DNA from: Effrenium voratum
Lineage: Eukaryota > Sar > Dinophyceae > Suessiales > Symbiodiniaceae
Assembly (NCBI GenBank): GCA_963377175.1
Contig: CAUJNA010003238.1
Span: 74,598 to 138,597 of the forward strand
Reading direction: 5' to 3'
DNA: 64,000 nucleotides
The position numbers and the translations under genes are program-made. Below the pieces are notes generated by a model. It was not told the origin of the DNA, made no database searches, and saw only the letters and a list, made by a program, of their open reading frames with translations. Below, in pieces: positions 53,040-62,679 of this stretch; positions within the stretch are counted from its first letter, which is position 1, and each line of letters begins with the position of its first letter.

Positions 53040-54040
53040 TAAGTGCATGTCCGAATCAATACTTCTTCCGGCGAGACCCATTCCATGAGCTGCAGCAAAA
53101 CATCGACGCCACGATAGCACCAATCCAAAAACCATATACTACGACTATTGCGTCCAGCAGATGCCAGAAGAACCGCTTGCCTTGACAAACTCAAGCAACT
53201 TTGCCATCATTTGTGCTCTTTCCCCGATTGCACGTCACGAAATAAATCATTTTGACATGTGTCTAAGCTGCCTTGTATGCAACAAATAAGTCTGATTTTC
53301 AATTGTAGACCGTTGGGTGGACATCATTTCGGTGGGGATTCATGTCTGCCTATCCCCAAAAAAATAAATGTGTATATATATATATAGACCCTGTTTTTGT
53401 AGTGGCTATACAGTGGTTATGTATCCCACTACGCCTTTGGGGGTGTGCTTTAGGGGCAAGAGAAACCATCGCAAAGCTTACTAAGCCCCAGCGGTACAAT
53501 TCGTCAATGCGTTCGTAGTCTGTGCTCTATGCTTTGATCGATTCGAGCTTTGGGACATACCTATGGTGAGGCGCGCTTGTCGCTGACGCGTGTGCGGCAA
53601 TTGCCCAGGCGCACATAGCAAACGTGTTATCAGCAAGGGAGGCAATGTGAGGCAGCGAACAATCACAAGTGTTCTTATTGTGCACCTGCAATGGGCACAA
53701 ATCCGTTCCGAAGCTTCAAGCCAGAAGGACTATTTGGCCCTCACCGAGTCAATGAGTGAGAGCCCTCCCTGCACTTGTTAGTCTAAGTTTCCTTTTTTTG
53801 GATTGCCCATAAGAACGGCTTTCGCTTGCTTGCGCTAGTATTCGCTGTTAATAGACAAGCAGTCGCATAAATGCCTACGTATACTACTGGATCCAGAAGG
53901 ATGTGACGCAAGGAATAACCAAATACGCGCCAATGGACGACATTGCATAGACGACCTGGCGCCATGTGCCATTAAGGTCATGTGTGGCATGCGTCTTAGC
54001 AAGCCTCCGTTCACCGACTGAGTAATGCTTGAGAACATCT
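53040..54040. other. No supported gene
   Basis: Contains a TATATA run at 53.37 kb and GTTGGGTGGACATCATTTCG at 53.31 kb, a word shared with 46.35 and 60.85 kb. No convincing exon. Confidence 0.5.
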
Positions 54041-54041
54041 G

Positions 54042-54142
54042 TGAGTGGTTGTTTTTGAGGGTCCCCCTTTTTGGTGGTTGCAAAGCAAAAGGACAACCCA
54101 CCATTTTGGAGGGTTCGAATCCGAAACAAAGACACACCAATC
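54042..54142. mobile_element. Family F MITE
   Basis: GTGGTTGTTTTTGAGGGTCC at the left and CGAAACAAAGACACACCAAT at the right; CCCCTTTTTGGTGGTTGC and CACCATTTTGGAGGG inside. GGTTCGAATCC within it mimics a tRNA B-box by chance. Confidence 0.7.
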
Positions 54143-54535
54143 TGTAAGTGTAGTTAGTGGGCTTCTTATGAAAGTGCTTGCAAAACATGTATTTTGGGAC
54201 CCTCTCACCTTGAAAGCACTGCAAACACGCCACGCCTTGACAGCTACCTTGGCAAAGCGCCCCAGATCCAACGCGCAACCACTCAGTTGCAAAGGACACC
54301 ACCATGAAAAAAAAGCCCACCAACGCCAACCAGAAACTTCCATGCAAAATGGGAAGGTTCCCCTTTTGGCTCGGATTTCTTCTAAGGAAAAAGGGGACCG
54401 ATTCCTACTTTGAGCCACCCTTTGCCCGCGCAAAGAAGGCGAGCCCTTGCCTGCGGGGATGTGGCCGCTCTCGAGTTCCGCGGCGCCTGCTGCCGCGTTT
54501 CCTCCACGGTCCTGAAAAACCGAGTCACCAGCGAC

Positions 54536-54640
54536 CCTTGGGTTGTCTAAAAGGAAATATACCCCAAAATGGGTCGTTTTCCCTTTGGTTTCCCTTTAAA
54601 ACCGTCCAAAAGGGGGTACCCGCAAAATCAGCACCCTTTC
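54536..54640. mobile_element. Family F MITE
   Basis: CTTGGGTTGTCTAAAAGGAA, ACCCCAAAATGGGTCGTTTT, CCCTTTGGTTTCCCTTTAAA and GGGGGTACCCGC. Confidence 0.65.
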
Positions 54641-55231
54641 AGTTCTCACAGCTTGTCGCCGCCTTGAACCTGTCGCTGGCCTTCTAACACGAGCCCGACT
54701 GCTTGGAATGATTGAAGTCGAGCTTTGGGAGAACACAAGCTCTTAGAGTGGCGCTCACCGAGGGAGCTCTATCCCCGATGAGTTGGTGGCTTGTTATTCC
54801 TTACGTGGCCTTCCCTCAGAAACTTCCGTCTCGTAAAATTGGCACACCTTGCTGCCGAAAACCGTGCGTCCCAAGAAGATGGTTTGTGGTAGGCGTGTTT
54901 TTTCTTTGGCATGTAGCGGAAGGCAAGTGCTGCTGCAATTTCATCCAGTGCTTTTACAGCAGGCAAGTCTGTGCTGTCTAATGTTCTCAGCCGGAAGGAA
55001 TACTACTAGATTGTATTGGGGTTCTCTTTGCCAGCACCGCAAAATCGGGATTGGTGGGCGATTGTGGGGAACTTCTTTATTTACTTCTCCAAAAAGAAGG
55101 GTTCATATCCAGCCTTTTTATTCGAAGCAGATTGGTTGATCCGTAACTGTTCTTGTACCCACTTGGGCTTGGCCTTGAAGAACACAAAACACATTCTGGG
55201 ACTCTGAATCGGTCGCGAGATGCCGAAAATG

Positions 55232-55312
55232 TGGGTTTGTGTTTCTTGAGGGTTCCCCTTTTGGGGGTGGCGTTAAAGGGAAACCAAAAGGACACTGCCC
55301 ATTTTGGAAGGC
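55232..55312. mobile_element. Family F MITE
   Basis: GGGTTTGTGTTTCTTGAGGG, TCCCCTTTTGGGGGTGGCG, TTAAAGGGAAACCAAAAGG and GCCCATTTTGGAAGG. Confidence 0.68.
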
Positions 55313-55319
55313 TGGAATG

Positions 55320-57025
55320 GGTTGCTGCATAGCAAGTCTCTTGCTGAGACTGGCAACAAGGCGCAAGGTGCGTAGCACGATAAGTAGCGGACAGGTTGAG
55401 TTCTCCTACCTACATCTTCATTTGAACAAGATAATGACAACAAGCAACGAAACCCGGACAACTGCGACAAGGATTCTTAGCTGGTTGGGTGAAGCTTTGC
55501 CGGGCGCAGCTGTGACATCGTGAACTTGCCTAAATGAGAACAGGTTCCAGCTCGCTCTTGCACTGGCGGAGAGCTTAGCTTGTCGAGCTGAAGCCAACTC
55601 CGAGCAAACCCACATTGAGTTTCAAACAAATTCCTGAGATGCTTCCAGGCCGAACAGGGAGCAACACATGGGTAGCCACATCTTCAGTTGACCACGCGTG
55701 GGTGGGCGCAGATTTTGCCTGAATGCGCACTGTCGAATCATCGCACAAGGTTTCTGACCTTGTCAGTTTTGAGCACCTGCTTGGTTGTACGGAAACTTCT
55801 ATCTACCGACGGAAACCATGGTATATGTGTAAGAAGGCTACCCGTTCATGGATGACCAATTCATTCTTATGCATCAAGGGGATGGGGAATGTGCGTTTAC
55901 AGAACACTACGCGCAGGTTGCAGGGTACAGAAATTGGTTCGAACTTTATGTAAGTGACAGCACTCGCTTGTCGCTCAGCCAACTTAGGCGCAAGCAAAGT
56001 CTCGGAGCAAACAGCAAATTCATACAAATCCAAGCAACCATTGCGGGAAAGCTATATTGGAGGTTGGAGCCAGTCAGTTGAAAAATCGAGGGCCACACAT
56101 TCCAACAGTACTTGCGTTGATGCCAAGCCCAAACCAAGAACAAGAAAAACCTGGTATTAAATTGGCCACCTAGAACCATGTAAAGAATTCACAGGCGGTC
56201 GCACCCATTTCTGGATGGGACTATCCCTTGAACTTCAACTTCATCTAGCCAAGCTTCGATTGTGGTTCAACTCAAGAACAGGAACAGCTATGCTCCAAAG
56301 TTGCTGTGGCTCGCAAAGTGCGGCGCCGGGAGGCACGAGCCACGTTTTTCCAAACGCAAAGTGCTCATGTTCTTCGGGCCAACCACCCTCTGAGCTGAAT
56401 TTTGTGCAAATGCGAAGTGAGTAGATTTAATAACAATGCCCACACACACACGCACCACCAAAGCGTGCCATGCAGAACAGATACGACATCTGGACCTCTC
56501 AAATACAAAGTCAACACATCTTAGGAAGTGAAACCTGGCTTGCTTGCGAAGCCGAGAAACCTTTGAGGATGCTGTCTGCACACGGCGTCGGCCTGTCCCA
56601 CCCCTTCTGCGCGGTCCTGTCATCCCAGGTTTCTCTGAACGCTTCAATGCGCGTGTCTGTGGCAGCCTCAGTGAGCGCCCCGAGGCTTAAAGGACAAGCG
56701 TGGCAACCGGAATCGCTTCAAGCCCCGGATTGCTCCAAGCCCCCCAAGCAAAAGATCGTACCCTTTGTAGACTGTGGACATGAAGCGATGGGCAGAGTCT
56801 GCAAACAACAGCAAAACAAGAGATAGACACACCGGACAAAAACATATCGCCCCTCACAAGAAGCGACAAACAACACAACCGGTCAAAGCAAGCAACAACC
56901 CATGCTGTTTAGAAAAGACCGGTAACAAAAAACAGAAAACATGGCAGCACGCTTTTGGGGCCAGAGACAACACCTTGAGTCAGCCATGCTGACTTGCGGG
57001 CACGGAAACTGCACATGCCTCAACG
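55320..57025. other. No supported gene
   Basis: Several 60-120 codon frames on both strands, none with convincing composition plus splice sites. Nothing recognisable. Confidence 0.45.
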
Positions 57026-57028
57026 CAA

Positions 57029-57138
57029 TGTCGACCCCTGATTAATAAGCCCAGCTATGCAGGGGCAACCCCGAGGAAGAAAGGAACTTCAGAAGGGACA
57101 CTGGACAAATCTCTGGGGGGCGTATTCAGGGGTCGACC
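57029..57138. mobile_element. Diverged family A MITE, copy A3
   Basis: TGTCGACCCCTGATTAATA at the left and GTATTCAGGGGTCGACC at the right. The TTAA duplication is decayed (CGCAA and TTCGG). The interior differs from A1 and A2, so it is a subfamily. Confidence 0.55.
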
Positions 57139-57382
57139 TTCGGTCGAACTGGTAGTACGAGCGGCCGAGTACGGTCAGGTGTCGTCTAAGAGCGGGGCGA
57201 TCATGCCCCGCCAGAAGGGTGAGGATGCAGTCCTCTGGCATTGCAGTCACTCGGTTGCTATCTGCTCCCCTGCTAAAAGCTTCACTTGTAGTGGTTTAAT
57301 GGAAAACCCATTAGTTGGCAAGAAGTTAAAGTCCTAACATCCAAGCAAAATGCAACAAAGATCAGCTGCTTTTTGAAGAAAT

Positions 57383-57487
57383 GGGTATGGGTCAAAATTA
57401 AACCACAAGGATATGAACCGCAGGTAGTCCGTGCTCTTCGTTTACTGGAGCTCCATTTCAGGGTTACCTGAATTTTGACCCACCGCC
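57383..57487. mobile_element. Family D MITE, copy D4
   Basis: GGGTATGGGTCAAAATTA at the left and GAATTTTGACCCACCGCC at the right are inverted repeats. Confidence 0.65.
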
Positions 57488-58030
57488 AAATGTCAAGTTG
57501 GATTGTTAGTGATTGACCTGCCACTGAAGTCATTTTACTGAAGTGTTCGACATTGCTAGATTTCATGCGGGAGGGTGGAATTCACACACTGGAGAGAAGT
57601 CACCAAATGTCCTTCATGGGTGAGCTCGTTTTACCCCTGATCAGTGAGAAAGGCGAATTAAAGACGTGCACATGTACATGGAACAAGTGAAAAAGAGTTC
57701 GACAACCCATCCTATACCATATTATGTGGGGAATATACAGGTGAGTCACAATCAAAACCCGGTACTTAAATGGTCTACCCAGAACCAAGTAAGGAATTAA
57801 GAAGGAAGCTAGGTTGGGATTGTCCCTTACCAACCTTCATCTACCCGGGTTTTGATTGTGGCTCAGGTGGATTGGCCAAGAGACAAACGTCACACATGTG
57901 GCACGGCATGGCAATGCAAACAAAAGGCGAAAGCTCGTGACAGAACCAAATGACCCTGCGTTGATTGAACATGTATCTTGGTAACCCGCATTCATGCTGT
58001 GTCACATGTTTTTTTCTCTGTTTGCCAAAG

Positions 58031-58442
58031 GCGAAATTGGAGGCACCCACAAACTCGTGTTCGCCTGCAAGGATCTGAGCCGTGGTGCCTGCCCTCCTGG
58101 CTCCGATAGAGACCGAATCGTGAGCCTCTGGGACCCCAAGGGAAGCTTTGGATCCGTTGGGTTCCTTTGGACGCCATCTGCTCAGTCCCAACACTCCCAA
58201 CCCTCCAAAGTCCGGCTGGGAGAAGAAATTCTGGATTTCCCTGGAGGGTTATGAAACAACCAGGTCAACCAGGAATCGCCGTCTATTTTTCCTGACACCT
58301 ATGCTCCCAACTTGCTGGACTCTTCCCCAAAGCCACGCTTTCACATGCGGCCTCCCACCGAAGCGTCCCAAAATCTTTAGCCAGGGCGCAGGGGAAGGAA
58401 GAGTGGAGCAAGTACCTGCGCCCGCGACAGGGCCTGTGTGAG
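58031..58442 (+). CDS. Exon-like frame interrupted by a family B MITE
   Basis: TTTTTTTCTCTGTTTGCCAAAG| (exon from 58031) opens a frame reading THKLVFACKDLSRGACPPGS and DRDRIVSLWDPKGSFGSVGF to the target site CTCCCAAC. Removing the element and one CTCCCAAC (110 nt) rejoins it to LAGLFPKATLSHAASHRSVP and QGKEEWSKYLRPRQGLCEV, ending at the donor GTGAG|GTATCT. No GT/AG lies at the element edges. The minus strand is also open in places. Function unknown. Confidence 0.36.
58202..58303. mobile_element. Family B MITE, copy B5 with exact 8-bp duplication
   Basis: A 102-bp degenerate copy carrying AACCAGGTCAACCAGGAATC, the GCCGTCTATTTTT block and the end TGACACCTATG. Flanked by identical CTCCCAAC at 58194-58201 and 58304-58311. 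This 8-bp duplication supports a hAT-type origin. Confidence 0.8.
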
Positions 58443-58458
58443 GTATCTGGTGGGAGGG

Positions 58459-58569
58459 GGCATGGGTCAAAATTCCGCACCCCCAGTGAACATCCCAATC
58501 CCACGAAAATAGACTAAAATGGGTGGTGCACCTATCCCAAAATGGTACCATTGGTTTTGACCCACAGCC
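58459..58569. mobile_element. Family C MITE, copy C5
   Basis: GGCATGGGTCAAAATTCCG at the left and GGTTTTGACCCACAGCC at the right. ATCTG words lie on both sides (58445-58449 and 58570-58574). Confidence 0.72.
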
Positions 58570-58911
58570 ATCTGCTTGGAACATCTTCCTCTCCACCTCT
58601 GGCCTGGAAGATGCATCTGAAGGAACAAAGCCAAACAAAAATCAATTGCCTGCCACATAGCAACCAACAAAAACAACACATCGCTACAAACTTGACAGTA
58701 TTCTTCTTGTCCTAGATGTGATGTGATTGGGATCAGCAAGCAATGCCAAGGTTGCGGAGAGAACATCGGGATAGAACTTAGACGATCGGGATAAAACTTG
58801 CCGTTGGCACATGATATGTGCTGTTCAAAACAGGGAATCCCCAATCCTGATCCGCATACAAGGGACACCATCATCTGAGTTGAGGGTTCGTTTGTTGCTT
58901 TTGAACAACCC

Positions 58912-59015
58912 ACATGGGTGTGCCTTTCTTTGGGGAGTCGCCAAAATGGATTTCGGCTTTCCTCTAGTCTCCTCTAAAAACCGGAAACAATGGTACCCTC
59001 AAAAAACACCCCCTG
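58912..59015. mobile_element. Family F MITE
   Basis: CATGGGTGTGCCTTTCTTTG, GCCAAAATGGATTTCGGC, TTTCCTCTAGTCTCCTCTAA and CAATGGTACCCTCAAAAAAC. Confidence 0.68.
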
Positions 59016-59042
59016 TATTGTTTTTGAACCACCCAAACAACC

Positions 59043-59125
59043 CTTGTGAATTTTCCAACGGCCACGAGCCTCCAACAGCGACGGCGCACCAAGAGCTGGT
59101 CGTAGAGGTAGCGCGCATCGCTGAG
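59043..59125 (-). CDS. Possible downstream exon
   Basis: On the minus strand, TTTGTGCCCTTCTCTCAG| is a strong acceptor (exon from about 59125), followed by about 83 nt to ACAAGG|GTTGTT. All three frames are open (for example DARYLYDQLLVRRRCWRLVA). It may belong to the gene at 59.3-59.8 kb. Confidence 0.33.
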
Positions 59126-59336
59126 AGAAGGGCACAAACATGTTGCCTGGCGAGGCGGGTGATGTTTTTTGATCGCAGCCTGTTTTGGAGAACCGCAAAT
59201 TTTAAGGCCCACCTATCTTGAAATACACTGCCGCGCATGCACAGCATCATGCACATAATATGTATATATGTATAGACGTATAATTTATCTGTATACAACA
59301 AACAAAGAACCTCTGCTTGGAAGCAGGTCTGATACC

Positions 59337-59842
59337 GTTGCAAAAGGCCGCAGCTCTTGCAATATGGCGAGTTTCGCAAGGCGATCCGCTGAGGTACGGA
59401 GCACCAAACCAGTTGCATCAGATACAAGGCCTTGAAGTCTAATGAGAGACTCTTTGATGGACACCAATTCGTTTTGGATCCAAATTAAACCATACGTCTT
59501 GGCTTCTGACAAGCCCTGAAGGGGCTGTTCATCCAAAAAGTTCTTGTCACCTGCTTTGCGACAATAGGCTTGGCATAGAAAAGTCGCGGACACGTGCTGC
59601 GCCTGCCAGCGCATCGTACTCCGGGGTCAGGACTCAGAAGACTCGAACTTCATGGTCTTTCTGTGGACAACCCAACGGGTTTTCCGATGGAAGAATCTAT
59701 CCACCACTCACTTGCGTGGTGCTCGTCTCGACCCGAGCCAACCCCCCCGTCTACCCAACATGTTGGTCTGTGGCGTCGCATGTTTTCCTTTTGCATGGTC
59801 AATCACGAGGGCCAATTGGTATTTGCAAAGTGTCCTTGCCTC
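59337..59842 (-). CDS. Two-exon gene model with a GC-AG intron
   Basis: On the minus strand, exon 1 (59842-59716) follows AAAGCCTTCAG| and reads EARTLCKYQLALVIDHAKGK. The donor CCAC|GCAAGT is a typical GC donor. Exon 2 (59551-59337) follows TGTCGCAAAGCAG| and reads DKNFLDEQPLQGLSEAKTYG and IRLQGLVSDATGLVLRTSAD to CAACG|GTATCA. The phase fits only with the GC donor, not with the overlapping GTGAGT. The intron is 164 nt. GC donors are known from dinoflagellate genes. The protein looks soluble and partly helical. Family not recognised. Confidence 0.48.
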
Positions 59843-59951
59843 CTGAAGGCTTTGCAAGGCGTGTTGGTTTGTTCTCACCAAGCAAACAAAGCATGTTGGT
59901 AGCACTACTGAGATACTATCCTTGAATCCCTCGGATCATCTTTATTTCACT

Positions 59952-59969
59952 CTCACACACACACACACC
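59952..59969. repeat. CA microsatellite
   Basis: TCTCACACACACACACACCCC. Confidence 0.85.
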
Positions 59970-60063
59970 CCTTAGAATCTCGCAGCTGACATTCCAAGAG
60001 CGTCCCGTTGTTAACACAAATTGCCCTTGTGTCCAAGCGCAGCCCCTCTATAAGAGAGTACCG

Positions 60064-60113
60064 AAAGCACCTTTGAAATGGGAACCCCAAAGCACCTCTG
60101 AAATGGGAACCCC
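60064..60113. repeat. Two tandem 25-bp units
   Basis: AAAGCACCTYTGAAATGGGA plus ACCCC occurs twice in direct succession with one difference (T/C). Confidence 0.9.
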
Positions 60114-61504
60114 GACTGAACAACCCCCCCACACGGGCACCCCCACTGACAGGGGTGCCTCAAAAAACGACACGCAAATCTGAGCTGGGTACGTATTTGC
60201 TTGAATAGCCTCAGTGGACTTAAACTGGCCCCATTATAATATAACCACCATTACTTACCGAAGTTGGGCCTTGCCATTCTTTTAATGGGGGCAAGGAACC
60301 TTGGGGCACTGTTTTTCAGGAACAACCATCCCTGGGTTTAAGCCTAGCTTGGGGTCTTAAGGCGAAGCCCGCCCAACTCTGCAAACCCGAATCGAGTGAA
60401 TCGAGCCGCTCCTGGGTACAACAGCTGCCAGCACCTTCACAAGATCGAGGGATCCGTAAGACCGAACAAAAGTCCCTGGCAATGCTTTAAGGAAAAGGAT
60501 TCCCCAATTTGGAGATTTCCCATTTCTAAGACAAACCCATTTAGTTACAAATCTAGCTGGTTAGAACACCGACTCAACACTGGCTGGTGGTTGCATATAA
60601 TCCAACCATGCATGCAAGTCACTGTGAATCACGTCCACCAAAGGGTCCGCGATTCACTTCACATGAGTTCGGATTCAAAAAACAAAATGTGGATGAACGC
60701 CTTCCCAACAAAATCTGAATGGCACCTTCTCAACCAAACAGGTCTCACGGTGAGTGTCTCTTTTGGATTTCAACCCAGGCCCGGACGGCTGCATGCTTTA
60801 CCGGCCTGTGCCTACGAGGCAGTTGGTTGCGAATTTTAAAGGGGGACCCTTTGGTGGACATTCACTTGGTTGCTGTTGACCCTTCTGCAAAAAGTTTACC
60901 TTTTTGTGGGTTCAGTGGAGAATCCATTAATTACTTCCCGAAAAGTTGAAGTCCAAAGATCCAACCACATAGCCATAAAGTTCATTCGGTAAAGATTCAT
61001 GTCCACCAACAACTAACACTTGTGCCCACGTCCCTACGTGAGGCGGGCCAGCGACCACACATGTTTGTAGCCTACGTGCAGGTTCTCAGCTGGGCCAAAA
61101 CCACCTACTTTCGATCACAGATTGCCATTCAAAGGCCTGAGTCAAGTTCTATCAGGAGTGATTCCTAGCAAAGCAAGCTGCAAACTAAGCAAGGACAATG
61201 CACCACAAGTGCACATGTTGATGCCCGCTGGAGGCTGGAAATGACCGTTGTAACTGGTAGCTTGATCCAGAGAAAGCAGCGTTTCACAATCATCTTGTTC
61301 TGGGATCCTTGCTATTGATGTGTGTGTGTGGTGAGGCCAGCAGTATCGCATATAAGTTGACCATAGGATGTAGCATCTCGCCATCCGACTGATATGATAG
61401 GGGCTCGGAATTACATGAGCTTCTCCGCCCGCTTGATGCTTGAGCCAGGCCCTGTGACGGAGCTGAACCGCTGGTGCGGTACCATATTCCCCCTTTAAAC
61501 ACCC

Positions 61505-61567
61505 AAACTCATCTGAGAGGGCCTACGCGAGTGAAGCACCCCACGAAACTCATCTGATAGGGCCTAC
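61505..61567. repeat. Direct repeat, 42-bp period
   Basis: AAACTCATCTGAKAGGGCCT starts at 61505 and again at 61547. The period is a multiple of three and the repeat falls in a frame that is open on the minus strand next to family B copy B6. Confidence 0.8.
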
Positions 61568-61593
61568 AAAGTGAGCGAAGTTTCCCAAGGGTG

Positions 61594-61840
61594 CTGACCA
61601 TAGGTGTCCCGTTAAGGGAAATAGATGGGTACATGATTAAACCACCAGGTAAACCAGGAACCGCCATCGATTTTTTTGTACCAAACCAACCAAAAAGGAC
61701 ACCTATGGTGCTGACGGCGATGTGTGCAACGGGAAAACGTACGGAACCTCGGACTTCAAGTCCAGCAACCTCAACGCATCCCAGGCGCCAAAGGCGGCAG
61801 CGTCCAAATAGATGCGCCCTGCAACCGGGTCGTCGGTGTC
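61594..61840 (-). CDS. Exon-like frame reaching a family B MITE
   Basis: On the minus strand, TTGCTCTTTTTCGCGCAG| (exon from 61840) opens DTDDPVAGRIYLDAAAFGAW and LRLLDLKSEVPYVFPLHTSP up to the target site GTCAGCAC. The acceptor is excellent. Exact removal of the element and one duplication continues as SAPLGNFAHFVGPIR to a stop. Splicing from CC|GTCAGC to GGTCAG| (both inside the duplicated 8 bp) would instead give PTLGKLRSLCRPYQMSFVGC. In either case the element interrupts a coding-like frame. Unknown family. Confidence 0.42.
61599..61707. mobile_element. Family B MITE, copy B6 with exact 8-bp duplication
   Basis: A 109-bp element with perfect 11-bp ends CATAGGTGTCC and GGACACCTATG, flanked by identical GTGCTGAC at 61591-61598 and 61708-61715. 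The clearest copy, and it defines the family: 8-bp target duplication, hAT-like. Confidence 0.9.
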
Positions 61841-62570
61841 CTGCGCGAAAAAGAGCAAACCACAAGGAAAATCGGCATGGCAGATGTGCAATTCCCAGCA
61901 GAAACGAAGTGGAAAAGCCCAAGACAACCGACGTCTGTGAGGTACAAGAAACGCCATAAACGTACGCAATCTCTGCGGTATATGCCAAGAGTGATCAAAC
62001 AGAGTCGCAATTCCAAACAGCTAGAGCCGAACTTGGTCAACACTCGCCTGGTCACTCATAAACACCGAGTCTCTGGAACATGATGGGGTGTCCTGGGTGA
62101 ATTCTAATAATTTGTTTATGAGAAATGAACCCCGGAGCAACGGAACCTTCATGGGTCGGAAACCGAAGCCTGAGCTAGCAGCTAGCGTTACCTGTGCTTA
62201 GTCCTTCACTACCGTTTGCGCGGCTTCCCAGAAACCAGTGATTCGCAAACTGGGTGCCCAATCTTGAGAAATCTCCATCGGATGTTGCTCAGCTTGGCAG
62301 GCTGTTCAACCGGTCGAGATGCGAATTTCGCAAGTTGACAAAACATGCTTCCTGTACTTTTTGGTTGCTGAACAAACACTTGGCATCGTGTACGCCAGCA
62401 AGATTCCTCAAGTCCGAGGGTAAGGATGGATGCCCCTTCACACCCTTGCAAAACACACCAAGCGAAGTTCGCAAATTCCGCCTCAAGGATCCCAGGACCT
62501 TTTGTTCCCTAGATCGACCTGTGAGGTTTACGTTTCGGGAGGCCCCTGCCTTGAGCTCTACAAAAGATGT

Positions 62571-62676
62571 GGCCGGTCAAAAATCCGGGGACCCGAAAAT
62601 GGGTGCACTGGCACATGGAAACATGGACTAAAAGCCGTGGTCCACATGCTGGTGGCTTCATTTTGACCCATACCCA
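62571..62676. mobile_element. Family D MITE, copy D5
   Basis: GGCCGGTCAAAAATCC at the left and TTCATTTTGACCCATACCCA at the right. The inner CCGTGGTCCACATGC matches the 44.7 kb copy. Confidence 0.65.
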
Positions 62677-62679
62677 AGT

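Noticed and set aside
54107..54125. GGTTCGAATCC as a tRNA B-box
   Set aside because: It lies in a family F MITE and no cloverleaf can be drawn around it.
61591..61715. Treating family B as a CRISPR-like or palindromic regulatory repeat
   Set aside because: Copies are dispersed singly with target duplications, so transposition explains them.
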